From positions 11,594,001 to 11,658,000 of the forward strand of contig OW051473.1 in NCBI GenBank assembly GCA_932521025.1: 64,000 nucleotides of DNA, read 5' to 3'. Positions 1 through 9,945 of this stretch are shown here, one piece after another. This DNA is from Oscheius onirici (lineage: Eukaryota > Nematoda > Chromadorea > Rhabditida > Rhabditidae). The notes under the pieces were generated by a model. The model made no database searches. It was not told the DNA's origin and saw only the letters and a program-made list of their open reading frames with translations. A program made the position numbers and the translations under genes. Positions within the stretch are counted from its first letter, which is position 1; every line of letters starts with the position of its first letter.

Positions 1-1474
1 AGCATTTTTATAAGTCCCACTGATAACCCTCGAAAGATCAACTACCGGTTCCGACCACGTGGGGTCCAGCCATCGGCAGACATTTCGTAACGTGGAACAG
101 CCGCGCCCGTGCCAAGCCATCAAGAAGTCAAGCTAGACTGTCTGCCACACGTGACCCAGTAGTACGTGTGAGGAGCCTGACCAGCTTTGTGTCAATAAAC
201 AGGAAGGGGGTACTATAGTTAGAAGATCAAAGTATGTGTGAGCTTACTGGACTTTGATCGAGCGAGAAACTAAAGATGGGGAGAGATTACGGTAGGGATA
301 CTGCATCAAGGGACGTTAATGAACCTGCTGTTGGATAACTGCAGAGATTTTCTGGCAACTGCTCGGAAAAACATCTATACTGTCCTGAGTTCCATCTACT
401 GACGAGCGTGACTACAAACCCCTCTGAAGTTTCGCATATATAGAAAGTTTTCCCAATGTTACTCTTCAAGTTACAAACTATAAACGAACTTTTCGTATAT
501 TGTCAATTTACAACTTATCGACAAATTACAATTTTGTCAAGATATTGCTCTTTCAAAAACGTACAAAGCAAATATTTTTCAAAAAAAGTTGAGTATTTCT
601 TCAGATGTTTTGTGCTAGAAGCTATTTGACGCTAGGACTGAAATATTGGAAATCTTTTTTGTTTGATATGCAAAACGTTTACGGATAGTATAACGATTTC
701 AAAAATCCATTAGAATATCCTTAGTGTAGATTCTCTTAGCTACGCGTAAATGACCCGCTTATCCTAGACAGAGCATGATTTAGCCAGTTTTTTGCTAATA
801 GACTTTAAATTAGGCCATTCTACCACAGCTCGATTCTCGTCTTTCTCCATCGCGATATCAAAAACTGAAAATTTCGCACTTTAAGTTATTTTTACACCTA
901 TGTATATGAGAATTCTGTCATGCAACGGGCTGATCACCCCACTGCCACATAAATGTCGATTAATCTTCTAGTTTAATGGTCAAAAAAGACGAGGACATCT
1001 CGCACCGAGAAGAAACTGGGGTCATTTTGTGAGGGTAGGTGTTTATATAAGCCACAACATTTAAGTATACCTTGTTCGAGTTTTCGTTCGGCTACGGCAC
1101 AAAACTTCCGCACGTTCATCAGTCCATTCAGGCGCCACTGTTGAAGGAGAAGATACTTTGGCAGGGTCATTTTGGACATCTGGAAATGTTTTTTTGTTAA
1201 AAAATTGATGAATTTTCAGGAGTTATTTTTTGATAGACCCAGACCTATTTGAGCTTGGTGCCCACGTACGCCGTGACCTTTTTCATTGAATTATCGTACC
1301 ATGAACCCCGGGTGAAGGCACACGTGGTGATTCTTCATAAATCGTAGATGAAATTACCCACGCTTCAACAAATTCGCTCCTTCCTCATGACTAGAATGTA
1401 GCAACACAAATCCCAAAAATTGTAGCGAAAACAAATTATGGTCCCACCCAAAATGTTCCTTGGTTTGTGAAAGA
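1..1474. other. Intergenic, no supported gene
   Basis: AT-rich sequence with only short open frames and no recognisable domain, splice-consistent exon series or RNA gene on either strand. Nothing further is visible here. Confidence 0.5.
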
Positions 1475-1861
1475 CTAAAAAGTTGAGTTCTCTTTTTCGA
1501 TAGAAAACGTGGGGCACTTTTCGTGGACATGTTGCATTTTTCTGGTAGTGGAGCCATTAATAATTTTGGAGACGTTATCAATGACATTTTTGAAGCAAAA
1601 AAGCTGCACCGCATGGCAAAAATGGGATGATTTTAGGGCACTTTTAAAGGCATAGAGAAACGATAAGTATAAAGCAGGTTTTTGTAATAATATTGCGCAA
1701 ACTTTAAAATTTACTTTTTCAACTATAAGATCTAAGGCTGTTCTTTTCAGACTTTCGCTGTAGAATAAACTGGGCTTCAAGTAAATCGAAATATTTTGAG
1801 ACTTTGATGAGTAGCAGCAAAAGAGGAGGAAAACAGTAATTTGGAAGGCAAAAACGTTCAT
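1475..1861 (-). CDS. Possible small secreted protein
   Basis: A 128-codon minus-strand frame begins with a convincing secretion signal: a short N-terminus, then a hydrophobic run (FAFQITVFLLFCC) ending in small and polar residues near residue 20. The mature part holds several cysteines but no domain I recognise. A further possible intron (GT at the valine-glutamate-lysine stretch to an AG after AAAAG) would shorten it. The frame is long for such AT-rich DNA, but there is no family match and no flanking exon. It may be a chance frame or one exon of a nematode-specific secreted gene. The signal peptide is seen; the gene status is inference. Confidence 0.28.
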   Translation of the reverse strand: MNVFAFQITVFLLFCCYSSKSQNISIYLKPSLFYSESLKRTALDLIVEKVNFKVCAILLQKPALYLSFLYAFKSALKSSHFCHAVQLFCFKNVIDNVSKIINGSTTRKMQHVHEKCPTFSIEKENSTF

Positions 1862-3654
1862 TAAAGTTTTGGCGCGAACTTTCCAAAAAGCAGAAAGTTG
1901 CTTTTGTTCTTTGCTCTTTATTGGAGATTCCTGCTTTCTAATTGTGCTTACGAATTATAAACGTAAAAGAACCCCGTAGATGTGAATTTCCACTGAACTT
2001 GGCTAGAATTTGAAGTTATTTTCCTGAGCTAGTCATTCTAGGTGGTGCTTCTATGTCCGGCTATTTTGAGTTGTATTTCACGTCTAGGGGTTGGGAGTTG
2101 CCTGTCCAACTATTGCGAAGGAAATATAAAAATGAAAAACGGACCTGTTATTGTATCTTTCCGGATGGATTCCCTAGTCTACGTCATCGGAACCACGTGT
2201 TAGTCAAATGACTTCTATAACCAGTGTCCAGAAACGTTGGGCGATGAACCCTTATTTCGAAATACACCACGTGGCTATCAAAAATCTTTATTTTCTCGCA
2301 TAACAATCCATCATGTAGCCATCATACAGGACTGTTTTGCAGTGTTGACTACATTAATATCTGATCTCCATGGTTTACAATGATTATTGGTTGTCCGCCT
2401 TCTGTATACTTTCTAGAGCTGTGAAAAGCCTGGAAAAGGTACAATTTGTCAGAGGAGACAACTTCCAGGCCATTTATCAAACAAATCAGCCAAGCTCTGA
2501 ACCAAAATTTGAAAAAACCATTATCATACTCCTACCTTGCTTGAATCCACTTGTAAAGCAGTTCTTGCTCCAAAACCTCTCGTTACTAGCCACAGATTTG
2601 AATCCGAGAAAGCGTTGATCGGTAGCATGCTGAGGCTGACCCAACTTCTACGCCATACTAAAAAGTAAACTTCAGAGCTTGGCTGATTTGTTTGATAAAT
2701 GCCATAAAGTAAACTCTGAATGTTCTAAACCAAAACTTTACAAAACAGTTAAACTTTCCTACTTTTAGTTGAATCCAGTGGGGAAGTAGTTCTTGATTCA
2801 AAACCTCCAGGCCACAAGGTTTGAGACGGGAGGACGTTTATATCTTAGCTCTACGCTTTACAGCAGCCACAGCATGTCCGTCGTCCTTCTACGTCTTCAA
2901 AAATTGTCAGACTCTATCGGGAAAATTGTTCAGATGAAGCGTCTTCGAGGCCGACTATAGAGTTCGAGATGTTCTGAAACAAAACTTGAAAAAAAAGAAT
3001 AATAACTTCTTACCTTTCATTCAATCTTGTGTAAACTCAAAATTGTTTTGTTTTGGCCAGCACAAGCTTTAAACGCCTTGAAACATGGCCCTCTGTCTTT
3101 TCTGAAGGAAAAGAAATTATACAGAGAAAACTGCCGAAAATGGAAGAATTATCTGATTCTCAAGATAGAATTTAAGTTAAACTTAATCAAGCCAAACCAG
3201 AAACAGACAGATGATCATGTAATCGTTTCATAACAGAAATATCAAAATAGCAAGACTTCTACGTCAAAATTGACATTACTAAAAATTTCCTGCTTTTCTG
3301 ACGTCCAAAAATTTGTTTCTCACATGACATTTGGTCTTCACAACATCATAGAGCGAAAAAAGATATTTAGAAGAACAGGGCAGCAAGAACAAAAGAAAAC
3401 CTTGATGGCAGAAGAGGTTTGTTTTGTATTCTTTTGAATGCACTACGATGGTTTCGTTTTATTGAAATTGGTGTACGTGCGACATTTTGCGTATCTTTTG
3501 GATTGTACACAATATTAAACCATCATTAAAATGGTTTTAACAATTTGTCTTGCGATTTCAACAATGGAGAAGAAGTTAGTGAATGTAAAACAATAAAGAA
3601 AAGATATAAATCTTCATTTACAAATAAAAATGACAGAATGACAACCCTAGACAG
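1862..3654. other. Intergenic, diverged internal repeats
   Basis: No gene is supported. The stretch from about 2470 to 3040 is repetitive. A block near 2505-2600 recurs in diverged form near 2727-2825, and its start is echoed again near 2970-3035. A pair of 31-32 bp inverted repeats lies inside it and is listed separately. Remaining sequence is plain AT-rich spacer. Confidence 0.5.
2470..2703. repeat. Inverted repeat pair, about 31 bp arms
   Basis: The arm at 2470-2500 (it contains CATTTATCAAACAAATCAGC) is the near-perfect reverse complement of 2672-2703, with about 170 bp between. It overlaps the local tandem duplication. It could be the end of a degraded foldback element; no target duplication is evident. 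Confidence 0.6.
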
Positions 3655-4369
3655 TTAAGCATTGTTGCAGTACTCCTTGCAAGCTTGATACGTCAAAAAG
3701 TTGTTGAAGTTTCCCTCGAGACCAAAGTACGAAAAGCGGAGGCAGTTCTTCAAGCCGGGAGCATATGTATACCGCCCGTAGTGCTTGATAACCTCCCGTT
3801 CATGACCGGATTCCGCTGGCAGAGTGCAAATATGATCTGAACCGACTTTTTGTTCAAAAATGTGCTGAAAAATACGTTTCGTCGGACAACATTGGTTCTC
3901 CGACGTACAGATGTAGCCCATGGGACAGCCATCATCGCAATTTTTTACCTTTTCCGATATTTTGGCGTCGGTTTGAAGGTTACACGCGTGGACTGTAATC
4001 AACTGATAACTTTTGGTGAAAACATACCAACAAGGGTGTTGTCAACTTTGGTGGGGTGAGAAGAATTGGATTTCCCGCCGCCACCTTGACACTTTTCTAT
4101 ACATTCTGCAGCTGTAGCAAACTGATTTGAATTACCGCCACAACCTCTGTGGAAAAGTGGCTGGCAAACGTCTAAAAATGCTTTAAACATACAAAATAAC
4201 GTACTGTGCTTGTTGTCAAAGTAAAATTTGGTACTTTCAGCCTTATCACAAGAATAGCCTCTGTCTCGCTCCTCGTGACAGTTTAGAGTGGAACATACTA
4301 AAATAGCGGCATTTTGTACAAGTAAAAGTTGAAACCTATGGGAAGTAGAAGAAGAACGGTGCGGCGCAT
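3655..4369 (-). CDS. Secreted two-Kunitz-domain protease inhibitor
   Basis: Probable extracellular serine-protease inhibitor of the nematode Kunitz/BPTI family. The chosen start at 4369 gives a signal peptide (MRRTVLLLLPI...). A 38-nt intron (4335-4298) joins it to the first Kunitz domain, which has the full cysteine pattern with GYSC, FYFDN, RGCGGNSNQF and ECIEKC. A second in-frame intron of 33 nt (GTACG...TTTTTAG) falls inside this domain and restores the usual Y-x-D-N...C-Q-P spacing. A glycine-serine linker, a 35-nt intron and a cysteine-rich stretch (CPMGYICTSENQCCP, of the lustrin-like type often found between nematode Kunitz domains) follow. The second Kunitz domain ends in NFLTYQACKEYC near the stop. 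The second domain lacks a clear GCGG core (it has FSYFGLEGN), so it is divergent. One exon boundary near 3860-3890 is unresolved. Family assignment is firm; the target protease cannot be read from sequence. Confidence 0.8.
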
Positions 4370-5409
4370 TGGCAGAGACCGGTCGCGATGGCACACCCTC
4401 GGCGAAGAATAGACCCAGGTGTTTATTGTAAATCGGAGAGAAGCAAACAGACATGACAGTTTAGGAAACAATGTAACTATTTCATGCTTCAAGTTGTTTT
4501 TAGAAGATGATTACCGAACTTTTCACCCCAATCATGAGTTGAACCGAATCTGAAGTTAAGAGGCACGTTTCTCGAAAAATTTCCATTGGGAGATCTTTGT
4601 TCCATGCAGGGGGTATTGTAGCTGAGAATGAGGTCCATCGGCCGATTAGTCGAAATTGAACACGTTAGAGCTGTTCAACAGCCCGACGTTGGCTTCAAGA
4701 GGTTTTTGAAACGTCCAGTGCTCAGTCAGAAAAAGTTGCCGGAAATCGGGTCTCGGCTGAGCAATTTACTTATCAAATCCCATAAAACTGCGTTATGAGA
4801 AGTTGTAAAGTCACGTGGGATGTGCAATTCTTAGATGTTGAAACGCGTTTTGCTTTCCAAATTTCATCTTTTCGACTGTTACTCAAAATTTTTGAACTAG
4901 GTCCTTTGATCTCGATACACTTTATTATTATTATTTCCATGGTGTAAAATTATCTACAATGGTCGATTGCTCTAATCCAATCCGCCAACGGGGCGCTCCA
5001 CCATGTTGCACTCTCGATAGAAAATCAGGTAGAAAAAATTTTGCCCATTTTTCTCTTTTTTGAAATAGTTCTCCAGCGCGTATGGATCAAAAGTTATGAC
5101 CTGATAGAAGTTGAAGGACTTCAAGAATTAGTCGAAACAGATGGTCGAAACAAAAACATTCATATCTTTCAAAATAAAATTGCAAACAAGTGCACTTATG
5201 GAGAAAATGGAGAAAGTTTAAGGTGATACAGAGGAATAATGCTGAAAATAACACGGATTCATAAATATTCCAATAAACGAGTGAGAAACATAAACAAAGT
5301 ACAAACATGGGTAGTATTTAGCGAGGAATGGGACCGAATCAATAACAGAGAATTCTATGATTTGGAAAAAAATAAGAAGACCAGACAGATTCCGGATATG
5401 CAGACAAAA
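4370..5409. other. Intergenic, no supported gene
   Basis: Spacer between the Kunitz gene and the decayed F-box-like locus. Only short shadow frames are present. It would contain the promoter of the Kunitz gene, but I see no distinctive motif. Confidence 0.5.
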
Positions 5410-6086
5410 CTAACGTTTCTGCTTTCTTGGACGAAGTCTTCTCTTCCAGTCTGATTCTGCAATCTGCCTTCGTTCGGTGATGAACTGTTGCAAAGCCGAT
5501 TTGTAGTCTTCCAATGACAGGGGCAACATAGTCAAAGTGAGCCTTGAAACAGGAGCTGACACCATGAGCCGTCTATGGGTATCATCTTCCTCCGATACTC
5601 GCAATTGTCGAATTTCATCACTGAACCAAGTAACATGGCTTATCCAGTCCTCAATCAACTAGCGCCGATTGTCCTGTACCAGTTTGCAGTGTTGGCGTTT
5701 GTATTCCGTCTTCACAACAATCATCTGCCCGTCGTCCAGGGTCATAACGTAGATCTCGTTCTTTTCATTATCCCAGATTTGCACAAAGCCAGGAATCTGC
5801 TGGAGAGGGACTTTTGCTGGTAGGGTGAGACTTCGTAGATTTCCGCGATCGCCTTGTAGAAATTCCTAAAACAACTTTTTATTTCTGTTGAACAGAGAGG
5901 GAGAGTCACAGGAGACAGAGAAGAAGAGCTCACTCTAGCGTAATGATGAAGTTGGTTGAGAGGTGCTTGCAAACGATTTTCATTCTCAAAGTCATAGTGT
6001 ACACCAAAATGTTGAAATCGAGTAAATTGCGAAAAAGGCATGGCCTCCTCCAATACCTTTGCATCCAAAGCAGTACATCTCTGCAA
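5410..6086 (-). pseudogene. C-terminal part of an F-box-like gene, with in-frame stop
   Basis: Two minus-strand exons can be joined. One runs from about 6086 to 5939 (containing MPFSQFTRFQHFGVHYDF). It joins across a short intron with a TTGTTTTAG acceptor to a long exon that encodes LTLPAKVPLQQIPGF, a stretch with FVQIWDNEKNEIYVMTLDDG, and finally SALQQFITERRQIAESDWKRR to the stop at 5410. The long exon contains an in-frame TAG at 5659-5661. A 21-nt intron there would be too short, so the copy is probably broken. The style, a repeat-rich worm-specific C-terminus ending in a basic tail, resembles Caenorhabditis F-box/FTH-type proteins, and the neighbouring exons at 7345-8186 could be its N-terminal half. 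No domain is certain. The stop and the exon structure are seen; the family is inference. Confidence 0.4.
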
Positions 6087-6628
6087 TCTTTAATATTAAA
6101 GCGCAATGGTGTCTGTCCTGGACTCTGTATATTTGTTTGTTTGTTTGTCCGTGGACACGAAATTTTGGTGTATTGTTAAGAGTCGCCGCTGTTACCCAGG
6201 CGACCCGGGTTCGATTCCTCTCCTCGTCAAATATTTTTGCAAAATTGTTTTGAGGAGGAAATAGAGTGAGGGTAACTGCTCGGGGATAAGAAAGGACCGG
6301 TTGATCTGTACAAGTTCAGAAAGAGAGATCGGATAGCCGGAAAATGGAGATATTTACTAGGCATGGGATAAGAAGAAACAAGCTGTCTGGGGAAGGGATC
6401 AAAAGAGATCGGTTGACTGGGAAAGGGAGTAGAAAAGATTTGAAGAGATCGGTTGCCTGAGAAAGGGAGCAGAAGGGATCAGAAGTGATCGAAAGAGATC
6501 GGTTGACTGGGAAAGGGAGCATAGGAGATCAGAAGGGATCGGTTGACCGGGGAAGGGAGGAGAACTAAAGAATAAAACAAAAGTAGAAAAGCCGCCGACA
6601 GGCGACGAAGCCGGCTGGTCCATTCTAT
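6087..6628 (+). mobile_element. Helitron-like non-autonomous element
   Basis: The left end TCTTTAATATTAAAGCGCAA matches the left ends at 46544 and 54442 (TCTCTA..., then AAAGCGCAAYGG and a run of GTCTGTC). The right end has a GC-rich hairpin (GCCGACAGGCGACGAAGCCG) followed by TGGTCCATTCTATT. The element at 54442-54824 ends the same way (hairpin, then GGTAGCATACTATT). A 5-prime TC, a subterminal 3-prime hairpin and insertion next to A/T fit Helitrons, although the terminal CTAT is not a strict CTRR. Inside are a B-box-like CGGGTTCGATTCC and a minisatellite. It carries no protein and lies between the two halves of the F-box-like locus. Confidence 0.45.
6297..6560 (+). repeat. Minisatellite inside the Helitron-like element
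   Basis: Imperfect tandem units of roughly 30-40 bp share GATCGGTTGACTGGGAAAGG followed by GAG and an AGAAGGGATC spacer. At least five GGTTGAYYKG cores are readable between 6297 and 6560. Internal minisatellites are common in worm Helitrons. Confidence 0.7.
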
Positions 6629-6639
6629 TAAAGTTGTAA

Positions 6640-6800
6640 CGTCTTCGTCCGTGTCTAGCCTCGTTACAGGTGGGATCAAACCCGCGAGCTCTCGCTTGCG
6701 AAGCGCGCCCACTGCCTCTCTAGTATGGGTGTAAGTTCAGACATTGCAGCGCAGCTGTGGGTCTAGCCCGGGCCGGTTTGTCCCGTCGTCCCTCCAGTCT
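6640..6800 (-). repeat. tRNA-like SINE-type repeat, copy 1
   Basis: On the minus strand this stretch has an A-box-like GAGGCAGTGGGCGCGCTTCG and a B-box-like GGGTTTGATCCC, in pol III promoter order. The flanking block beginning GTATGGGTGTAAGTT and running into TCTAGCCCGGGCCGGTTTG is shared with the second copy at 21365-21605. No intact tRNA fold is present. Confidence 0.5.
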
Positions 6801-7344
6801 ATTAATGTCATGATTGTACTGCAGTAGGCGCCTCAGTTTGTTTAAAAAATTGGCGCCATTTTCCAAATTGCCTGAATCATGGTTTTTCACTTGTTTTTTT
6901 TTCATTTTCCACGTTTGTAACCGTGTTTAATCGATTCAGCGTGTAAAATAACCCCCTTGACGTTCACATTTGTCGATATAAAACAGAAATAGAGGAAATG
7001 CCCGAGAACGGCTTGTGAAGGGAAAGAGTCTTTTTCATGTTATTGTAGACCAATTTTCACGTCTGAGGTTTTTTACACGCAGAGCTCGATAAACTTGCTT
7101 AGAAAGGTTAAAGATAGAAGAAAATGGTGAAAAACGAAACTTCAAGGAAGTTTGAACGAACTGCGACGGTCTCATCGGAAAGTTATAACGCATCTGTGTA
7201 TCCGTCTGTCTACGTGTAGCTCACTATTATATCCTTGCCATGTTCAACCGCTTGATATAAAAAAATCTAAGTTTTGCTCACCATCGGAACTTTCGAAAAC
7301 AGTTCTTTACTCAGATAGTAGACTCCCAGCTGTTTATAGTTGAA

Positions 7345-8186
7345 TCACGACGACAATGTTCCCAACTCTGAAGAGCTGAAGCGTCTTCTCAGCGAGAGTA
7401 TTTCTTCAAGTTTCTCGCACGATATTTCCCAGTCTTGCAAAACAGATTTGAGGTTGTCCAAATTCATGTCCGTAATTGAACCCTAAACATCTTTTCAGAG
7501 AAATTTCGAATAACAAGCTCACAATGCAGATAGAAGGAAAGTGGACGGAGAAAAGCTGCGACGGTTCAGGCACTGTTACATTCTTCCTATCTATAATCAT
7601 AGTCCACTTCCAGGGAAGAGCTTCTTCGGGACACGCCTTAAATTGATTATTTCAAGGGTCTCGTGACGGGGTTGCGGTGAATGACTAGTTCAATGTGACT
7701 TTTCCTGATGGCTTTTTTCCTGAGTTTTCTGTTTGCCTGCCCTCGTTTTTGACTCAATTTGCGAACTCAGCGTAGACCATTTGATGTAAAAACCGGGAGA
7801 ATGACCCCAAATTCGGGAACGTTTACTTAGAAAACAGTCATCTTATTCTTATTTCAAAAGTACTTTTCCCGTTAAGTAAAACTTAACCAAAAAGGAAATT
7901 GAACTTACACTTTGCGTGTATTCAGCGAGTTTCACTGGTGAATCTATTTTCACTACAATTTTGGCTCTGTTGGCTTCTATGAAGTTCTTTGCCACTCTCG
8001 AACAGTTTGCCATCTCAACGATGTCGATTGCTTTGACCTGTAAGCGATATATTTTATCAATATGGAAAACCGAACCTTGCTCAGGATTCGTGTCATGTAG
8101 TATTTGACATCATCGAACGACAAAGAATCTTCATCTTCCGGTTTTGAATTCATTTTCAGTTTTCTCTTCTTTGCAGGTTCAGACAT
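7345..8186 (-). CDS. F-box-like protein, N-terminal portion
   Basis: The start at 8186 gives MSEPAKKRKLKMNSK, a basic, nuclear-signal-like start, then an acidic stretch and a helical segment (SFDDVKYYMTRILSK). A 38-nt intron (GTTCGG...TTACAG) leads to KAIDIVEMANCSRVAKNFIE and a beta-type segment. After a longer gap comes an exon ending PSQLFSVHFPSICI. A short intron then leads to SITDMNLDNLKSVLQDWEIS and a stop at 7345-7347. The order (short helical box of the xIxRxMxNCSRxxxNFI kind, then a worm-specific region) resembles Caenorhabditis F-box proteins, which act as substrate adaptors for SCF ubiquitin ligases, but the match is by eye and weak. The exon between about 7640 and 7900 is not resolved. 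The gene may once have continued into the exons at 5410-6086, now separated by a Helitron-like and a SINE-like insertion. Confidence 0.4.
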
Positions 8187-9945
8187 TCTGAAACATTTTG
8201 GAAAATAAGGGAATAAAGAATGGAAGCGACAGTAAATTCGAAATCTCAAAAATCTGTTGAAAGGCGTATTGAAATTGGATCGTTTTAGAGGATGAGATTG
8301 ACATAGCGCCAGCGACCAAATAGTACAGCTGTGGTCATCGCGTTGAGAAAAAAGGAGTCGACATTGATGCAATAAAAAGTGATCGAGGAAATAGAACCGG
8401 GTATCTTAACGTTGGTTTTCCAAGCAAATAAGTAATTTGAAAATAGACAGATTTTGGGAAATATATAAGCATCGTGGTATTGGTAAGACTGACAATCCGA
8501 AAATTATAAATTGTAAAAGAAAAAGCAAAGAGTAGATGCAGATCGAGAAATCTTGGGACAGAGGTTCTAAGAGTGGTCAAATTTCGAATACAGATGGCCG
8601 ACAAAGAATGCGCGCGCTTTGATCTTTACAGTCTGTGGCGGGGTGAGTAATTGAGCTGCAGCCCTTGTTTATTCAAAACTATGATGATCGTCACATACAC
8701 CAGAACGAAAAGAGAAGAAAAGTCCATTGAAAGTGAATGGTACATTTCTGACAAAAGAGTGTATTGATTTCACAGCATCTTTAAGAAAACTTGAAGCTTC
8801 TCTGCTAAGTCAACGTTGTAACCACGTTAGGACTTTTCAAATTGGAGTTATAGTTTTAAAAATGAAAAATGTCTTAAGACATTAAAATGGACTGAACAAA
8901 CAGCGGAAGCATTTCGGGGCCCAGGAGAGGACAGTTTAGAAAGTTGTGAATTATTCTGAGAAGAAACAAACAGGAGGACCCTAAAATTCTAAATAAAATT
9001 ATTGGAGGTGGTGGTTTAATTTGAGGAAAGCTAGTAAAAAGACAATTCGATAAAAAATGGGAGGGTACTACGAAGAGAATGAACCGGGCAGCTACACCAA
9101 AATAGTTTTGCTGTTTTGTAAAAATTCGAAAACAGATTGCCGCGCAGAGTTTTCGCGGGCTACGGTCAGAGTTGTCACGGGGTGAGTGATTCATATGCGA
9201 TGAACGAAGCAAAGCAGGATCGAGGGAATGTATTTTGGAAATCAAAGGTAAAGCAGCCAAAGCAGCTGGTAACACGAGGCAGCCAAAAGGTACGAGATTT
9301 GAATAAGTGATCCACGCGAAACCTAACGTACTGACTAGAATGGTACAATATATGGGTGCAGAAGTTTTGAAGAAGGGTCTCCTTTAAAGAGTTGTCGAAC
9401 TTCGAAAGAGATATCCGCCACAGAGTGCTCGTGCGCTTTCTCCTGCACTTTGTGGCAGGATGAGTTGTTCGTCTGCAAATAATTGCGAAAACTATGACTT
9501 CTTGAGTGTGAAAGTGTGATCCAATGTCTCGATACCAAACAGGTAGAAGTATCAGAGTATCAGTTTAATCACTATTCAATTCGGAACATGGTTGGGCGTG
9601 CGGTAGTGCTCGCGCAGCTTCACAGGCGCTAACGGCGTGACCAGAGGACAAAGTGTGAACGCAGTACCGAGCAAATTGTTCAGGTCAGCTGGCCGCAAAT
9701 TTTGGGAGTTCGTGCTCGCTCGTGCTCGCCTGAAAAAACGCTTTCACCCTCAGAAGTTAATAAGAGAGGATGGATAGTTAAGCGGATCAATTCTGACATC
9801 GGACTTCCGTTCTTCTAAATTCTCGATTCAAGCTGTGAAAGCCACTTTCTTGAGACCCAAAGATAAGTTTAGCTTGGTAAAAACTGCCTGCCTATATGGC
9901 GTGAATCCTGACGGATTAGTGTCTTATCGCTCTCGATAAGGCGCA
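8187..9945. other. Intergenic, no supported gene
   Basis: No exon series or domain is visible. A 36-40 bp sequence at 9151-9190 (TTTCGCGGGCTACGGTCAGA and what follows) recurs at 10737-10772, inside an intron of the CUB-like gene, with related pieces near 8635 and 9450. The right end is the promoter of the CUB-like gene. Confidence 0.5.
9923..9940 (+). promoter_or_regulatory. Paired GATA sites before the CUB-like gene
   Basis: CTTATC at 9923-9928 and GATAAG at 9935-9940 form an inverted pair ending 5 bp before the ATG at 9946. GATA sites of this type bind the worm gut factor ELT-2. The sites are seen; their use is inferred. Confidence 0.5.
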
